Shown here: positions 16,995 through 20,549 of the stretch, in pieces
Layout of the letters: each line of letters starts with the position of its first letter
How positions within the stretch are numbered: position 1 is the stretch's first letter
NCBI GenBank assembly: GCA_937901435.1
Contig: CALGTJ010000698.1
Location: forward strand, 1 to 20,549
Length of the DNA: 20,549 nt
Reading direction: 5' to 3'
Source: an uncultured Rhodobacter sp.
Lineage (GTDB): Bacteria > Pseudomonadota > Alphaproteobacteria > Rhodobacterales > Rhodobacteraceae
Notes under the pieces: model-generated
Database searches by the model: none
What the model saw: the letters and a program-made list of their open reading frames with translations, nothing else
Told to the model about the DNA's origin: nothing
Made by a program: the position numbers and the translations under genes

Positions 16995-18524
16995 TTGCGT
17001 GGACCTCACAATATCTGGCGGCTGGTTCGCACCGGCGCGACTTTGGAACGCACCGGAGCGATGCGGGTCGTGCTGGACGCGTTCAACGCGCCACCGTCAT
17101 TGCGTATCGCTGCCCGTATTCTGGGCTGGCCCTTTGCATGGCTTGGCCTCAAGGGCGATCCGAAACTACCCCCCGCGCCACGTGCCCTGACGGCGCTGGG
17201 CCCGGCCTATATCAAATTCGGTCAGATCCTGTCGACCCGCCCGGATATGGTGGGCGACGAGATGGCGATGCAGATGCGGTTCTTGCAAGACAAACTGCCG
17301 CCGTTTTCGATCGAAGAGGCAAAGGAGACGATCGAGCTTGAGTTGGGCAAGCCTGTCGATGTTTTGTTCAGCGAATTCTCTGAACCGGTCGCCGCGGCCT
17401 CTATCGCGCAGGTCCATCACGCGCGGATCCGCGAAAACGGGCGCGACGTGGCCGTCAAAGTCTTGCGCCCCGGCATTGAAAAAGCCTTTCGTAAGGACAT
17501 AGACGCGTTTTATTTTGCGGCTGGCCTGATCGAACTTTTGTCACCCTCTTCTCGCCGCTTGCGCCCGAGTGCTGTGATTGAACATTTCGAAGGCGTTGTT
17601 GCCGGAGAGCTTGACCTGCGGATGGAAACCTCTTCCGCCGCAGAATTCGCCGCCAATACTGAGAAAGACGAAGGTTTTCAGGTGCCCAAGGTCGAGTGGT
17701 TCCTGTCGGGTCGTCGTGCCATGACACTGGGCTGGGCCGAAGGCGTGCCCGCCAGCGACATCGCCGCGATTGAGGCGGCAGGGCATGATCGCGCGAAACT
17801 GGGCGAGAAGGTCTTGCAGGTCTTCCTGAACCATGCCCTTCGCGACGGCTATTTCCACGCTGATATGCACCACGGCAACCTCAAGATTGCGCCGAATGGT
17901 GATATTATTGCGATTGATTTCGGGATCATGGGGCGGATCGACGAGTATACGCGCCGGGTCTACGCAGAGATCCTGTTCGGCTTCATCCGCAAGGATTATC
18001 ATCGGGTCGCAGAGGTGCATTTCGAGGCTGGCTATGTTCCGCCTGACCGTGACGTCGATGAATTCGCCCGCGCCCTGCGCGCCGTTGGCGAGCCGATTTT
18101 TGGTTTGGATGCCACGCAGGTCTCTATGGGGAAACTGCTCACCTATCTTTTTGAGGTGACGGAACGCTTTGGGATGGAGATCCGCACAGAGTTGATCCTT
18201 TTGCAACGCACGATGGTTGTCGTCGAAGGCGTGGCACGGTCTTTGCATCCGCAGATCAACATCTGGGAGGTCGCCCGCCCGATCGTCGAGGATTATATCA
18301 AAACCAATATCGGTCCGCGCGCGTTGCTGCGCGATTTGGCGAAAACCGCCCAGGTCATCGCGCGCTTTGGTCCGAAACTGCCCGGAATTGCCGAGGCGGC
18401 ACTGATCCGACAGACCGAAGATCAAACACCAGCACCCGCCAAATCAAGGATGGGCCCCGTTGTCTGGATGGGCGTTGGCGCTGGGTTGATTCTTCTCGGG
18501 ATCTGGATTGGTCAACATCTCTAA
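16995..18524 (+). CDS. ubiB: Ubiquinone biosynthesis kinase-like protein UbiB
   Basis: Atypical ABC1/ADCK-family kinase-like ATPase needed for ubiquinone synthesis, probably at the membrane. With the TTG start at 16995 the product has 509 residues beginning MRGPHNIWRL. It has the family KxGQ motif KFGQ (74-77), the alanine-rich loop AAASIAQVH (133-141), the lysine strand VAVKVLRP (K155), the catalytic-loop HADMHHGNL, the metal motif IDFGIMG and a C-terminal membrane helix (about 487-507). TTG follows the ubiE stop by one base, and GGAAG lies 7 bases upstream. The other option is an ATG at 16962 inside ubiE, which adds 11 residues that do not look native. Confidence 0.95.
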   Translation: MRGPHNIWRLVRTGATLERTGAMRVVLDAFNAPPSLRIAARILGWPFAWLGLKGDPKLPPAPRALTALGPAYIKFGQILSTRPDMVGDEMAMQMRFLQDKLPPFSIEEAKETIELELGKPVDVLFSEFSEPVAAASIAQVHHARIRENGRDVAVKVLRPGIEKAFRKDIDAFYFAAGLIELLSPSSRRLRPSAVIEHFEGVVAGELDLRMETSSAAEFAANTEKDEGFQVPKVEWFLSGRRAMTLGWAEGVPASDIAAIEAAGHDRAKLGEKVLQVFLNHALRDGYFHADMHHGNLKIAPNGDIIAIDFGIMGRIDEYTRRVYAEILFGFIRKDYHRVAEVHFEAGYVPPDRDVDEFARALRAVGEPIFGLDATQVSMGKLLTYLFEVTERFGMEIRTELILLQRTMVVVEGVARSLHPQINIWEVARPIVEDYIKTNIGPRALLRDLAKTAQVIARFGPKLPGIAEAALIRQTEDQTPAPAKSRMGPVVWMGVGAGLILLGIWIGQHL

Positions 18525-19337
18525 TCGTGCGAGCTCAAGCGCATAGCCTTCTTTGTATGCCGTGTCGCCGGTTTGGATTTTCCACAGGCAATAGGCCGCC
18601 ATGCGCCAGTGATAAAGGGGTGCTAAGGCGTGATACCGCGTACTGCGTGCGGGGTGTCCATAGGCGGTCATAAAGGCGTCCACGTCATGGCCAGATAGGA
18701 TCCGCCCGCCAAAAAGATGCTGCATTGCGGGCGACAGAAAGATTGCAAGATCTTCTGTCGGGTCGCCGATTGCAGGGCATTGCCAATCGATCAGGCGCAA
18801 GAAAGCATCGTTTTGAACGATATTGCTGGGCACAGGATCCCCGTGAAGCAAAACGCGCTCGAACATGCAACTTGGAGAGCTTGGCCGCACCTTTTTCAGG
18901 TGATCTGCCTCAGTGCTTTGCAGATGCGATAGAATGGCGTCGCCTTGGTTTAATATCTCTGGCGCGTCTTTGGCCAATTTACGCAGTGGGTTCGGGGCAA
19001 CCGAATGTAATCGACGCAGAAGCTGTCCAACCGGGGCTGTCTTGCCAGACCACCCGCTGCCGATGAGGTGGCGATAGACGAGCACCGCCTTGCCCTGTAC
19101 CTGACGGAATGTGACCAATTCCGGCGCAAGATCTGTGCCGCAAAGATGGGCCAAGGTCTTGGCCTCGATAGCCCCGTCGTTGGGGAACAACGGGGTACTA
19201 TCACCATCGAACAATTTGCACACAAGGGTTTCCCCGTCATGGGAAAACCGCCAGAGCTTGTTGGTGCGCCCGCCCCTAAGAGGCTGGAACGTCGTACCTT
19301 CCTGCGCCAGACCTGACTCTATCAGCGCCTTTCTCAG
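18444..19337 (-). CDS. APH-fold phosphotransferase (choline/aminoglycoside kinase-like), start unclear
   Basis: Kinase of the aminoglycoside/choline phosphotransferase superfamily; the substrate is unknown. Seen: catalytic loop LLHGDPVPSN, metal motif LIDWQC and GDPTEDLA. The first standard start in frame is GTG at 19223, but the open frame continues upstream with LRGGRTNKLWRF, the glycine-rich ATP loop of the family, and the GTG start would remove it. No ATG, GTG or TTG exists in frame between GTG19223 and the stop codon at 19391-19389. The drawn 5' end is a CTG (19337) preceded by an AAGG; CTGs at 19325 and 19310 are alternatives. It may use a rare start or be decayed at its start. The 3' end overlaps ubiB by 81 bp, antisense. 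Confidence 0.72.
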   Translation of the reverse strand: MRKALIESGLAQEGTTFQPLRGGRTNKLWRFSHDGETLVCKLFDGDSTPLFPNDGAIEAKTLAHLCGTDLAPELVTFRQVQGKAVLVYRHLIGSGWSGKTAPVGQLLRRLHSVAPNPLRKLAKDAPEILNQGDAILSHLQSTEADHLKKVRPSSPSCMFERVLLHGDPVPSNIVQNDAFLRLIDWQCPAIGDPTEDLAIFLSPAMQHLFGGRILSGHDVDAFMTAYGHPARSTRYHALAPLYHWRMAAYCLWKIQTGDTAYKEGYALELARLEMLTNPDPEKNQPSANAHPDNGAHP

Positions 19338-19458
19338 GGCCCTTGGTGGGGCTTCGACCGTGGTGCTTTGTGCGAAATGTCCCAGACGTTACCCCCGAAA
19401 ACGTGCAATTGGCACAGGCTAAACCAAGTTACCGGAGGACAAAATAATAAAACGAGGT

Positions 19459-20127
19459 TTATGGGATCGGTTCACGCAGGCCCGAAACCAAAGCTGCCGG
19501 AATTTCAGGACCACCCGCCGTTACCAAAGTGGTCTGACCTGTATCATTTCGGGCCTCGATCACGCGGGCATAAACCTCAGCCGATTGAAGATTGATGATT
19601 TCTCCGGCGCTATAGCTTTCGATGGAAAAGGAATAGTTTCCAGCGGGGGCGCGGCTACCGTTGTCCAGAACGCCGGTCCACTCGAAGGACTCGGTCATAG
19701 GAGGTATCGCGGTGCGCTGCACTTCGTTGCCGTAAGAATCAGTGACCGACAAAAAAGCAGCATCTGCGGTGGGAACCGCCTTCGCAGAGAGCGCAATCGG
19801 GTCACCGGCAAAATCGGCGGCCATCGGTGCGCGGACTTCCATGCCCACCCAACCTGCGTATTGCGCCATTCCGGTTGAGGTCAGTTGCGACATCATATTT
19901 GTCAAAAGCTCATTCGTCAGAACCTGCTGTTCCACACCAGAAAAGGTAGCAAGCTGCACTGAATAATCCTCTGACTTTACGGGATCAAATGGATCCTGAT
20001 TCTTGAGCTGCACAGTCATCATCTTGAGAAAGGTCTCAAAATCCGAGCTGACGATAGGCTTTACCGTTTCGTTTTGTGTTTTTGTTCCGGTGCCAAATGA
20101 TTGGGCAAAAGAGGTGCCAACTTCCAT
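19459..20127 (-). CDS. flgD: Flagellar hook assembly protein FlgD
   Basis: Hook scaffolding cap that sits at the tip of the growing flagellar hook and directs FlgE polymerisation. The 222 residues contain the FlgD N-terminal core: SDFETFLKMMTVQLKNQDP (28-46) followed by SVQLATFSGVEQQ (56-68). A C-terminal FlgD Ig/tudor-like half runs to about residue 195, including EWTGVLDNGSRAPAGNYSF. An AAGGA ribosome site precedes the ATG. It starts 18 bp after the fliK frame ends, and the pair reads as one operon. No terminator is visible before the phosphotransferase gene. Confidence 0.92.
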   Translation of the reverse strand: MEVGTSFAQSFGTGTKTQNETVKPIVSSDFETFLKMMTVQLKNQDPFDPVKSEDYSVQLATFSGVEQQVLTNELLTNMMSQLTSTGMAQYAGWVGMEVRAPMAADFAGDPIALSAKAVPTADAAFLSVTDSYGNEVQRTAIPPMTESFEWTGVLDNGSRAPAGNYSFSIESYSAGEIINLQSAEVYARVIEARNDTGQTTLVTAGGPEIPAALVSGLREPIP

Positions 20128-20145
20128 GGGATAAATTCCTTTTTT

Positions 20146-20549
20146 TTATAGTCGCAGATCTACGCCGCCGTTAAGCGTAATAGCTCTGTTGTTTGGGGTA
20201 AGAGTGGGTTGATCTGCCAGATCTTGCGAGCTGGATGTCTGCGCTTTGCCGCCAGAGGGCGTAGAGCCATCCCGATCAGAATCACCTCCGGAAAATGTGA
20301 AACTGACGGATGTGTAACCAAGTTCGCGAAACTCGGTAGCAAGCATGTCTATATTGCGCCTTAGCAAGTCATTTGTTTCCGGACGATCCGCAAAAAGAGT
20401 CACCTGGATTCCGCCATCGCTGGAATGAAGCGTCATTCGAACACGACCCAGTTCTTCGGGGTTCAGGGCGATTTCTACTGGACGATTCGGTGCGAGATAG
20501 AGGTGGTCGCGGAATTTCGGACCAGTTGTTAAGGTGGATCGCATGATGA
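20146..20549 (-). CDS. fliK: Flagellar hook-length control protein FliK, C-terminal part
   Basis: The frame is open to the window edge, so only the C-terminal ~134 residues are present. They carry the Flg_hook domain: VEIALNPEELGRVRMTLH, a GIQVTLFADRPETNDLLRR helix, then ATEFRELGYTSVSF. This is the part of FliK that switches export specificity when the hook is complete. A disordered Ser/Gly/Asp tail follows. Adjacent flgD supports the call. The ATG at 20544 is internal, not the real start. Confidence 0.85.
   Translation of the reverse strand, partial: IMRSTLTTGPKFRDHLYLAPNRPVEIALNPEELGRVRMTLHSSDGGIQVTLFADRPETNDLLRRNIDMLATEFRELGYTSVSFTFSGGDSDRDGSTPSGGKAQTSSSQDLADQPTLTPNNRAITLNGGVDLRL

Overview
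The window looks like a chromosomal segment from an alphaproteobacterium of the Rhodobacteraceae (Roseobacter-type). The basis is gene order and protein character: ubiB-ubiE-mutM-enoyl-CoA hydratase-rpsT-dnaA-dnaN-recF-gyrB is the conserved dnaA neighbourhood of that group, the genome is moderately GC-rich, and a BciA-type 8-vinyl reductase and a CsgH-type curli chaperone are present. No tRNA, rRNA, CRISPR array, insertion sequence or phage gene was seen.

Layout. At the left, nicotinamidase pncA (-) is divergent from a plus-strand run of yegD-like Hsp70, bciA-like vinyl reductase and trhO tRNA hydroxylase (816-4028). A 431-bp non-coding stretch with repeats leads into a compact three-gene curli operon (+): a CsgA-like curlin, the CsgH chaperone and a second, histidine-rich curlin-repeat protein (4460-5841). 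It ends in a strong terminator that faces the gyrB terminator. The replication block lies on the minus strand, from 13349 down to 6010: dnaA, dnaN, recF, a small secreted protein, a LysE-family exporter and gyrB, the last with its own sigma70-like promoter. A 641-bp non-coding stretch upstream of dnaA is the best candidate here for an origin or dnaA control region, although strong DnaA boxes are not evident. Beyond it are rpsT, an enoyl-CoA hydratase and mutM (-), then divergent ubiE-ubiB (+) for ubiquinone synthesis. The right edge holds an APH-fold phosphotransferase (-) whose 3' end overlaps the end of ubiB, and flagellar flgD with the C-terminal part of fliK (-), cut by the window edge.

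Functional themes are replication initiation and its sliding clamp, repair (recF, mutM), topology (gyrB), ubiquinone synthesis, tRNA modification, NAD salvage, and surface structures (curli amyloid and flagellar hook). The most unusual element is the curli operon. It carries subunits and a periplasmic amyloid inhibitor but no csgE, csgF or csgG in the window, has a perfect 10-bp intercistronic hairpin, and has a 17-bp imperfect direct repeat upstream. Two genes, mutM and ubiB, most likely start at TTG. The phosphotransferase has no standard start codon upstream of its conserved glycine-rich loop.
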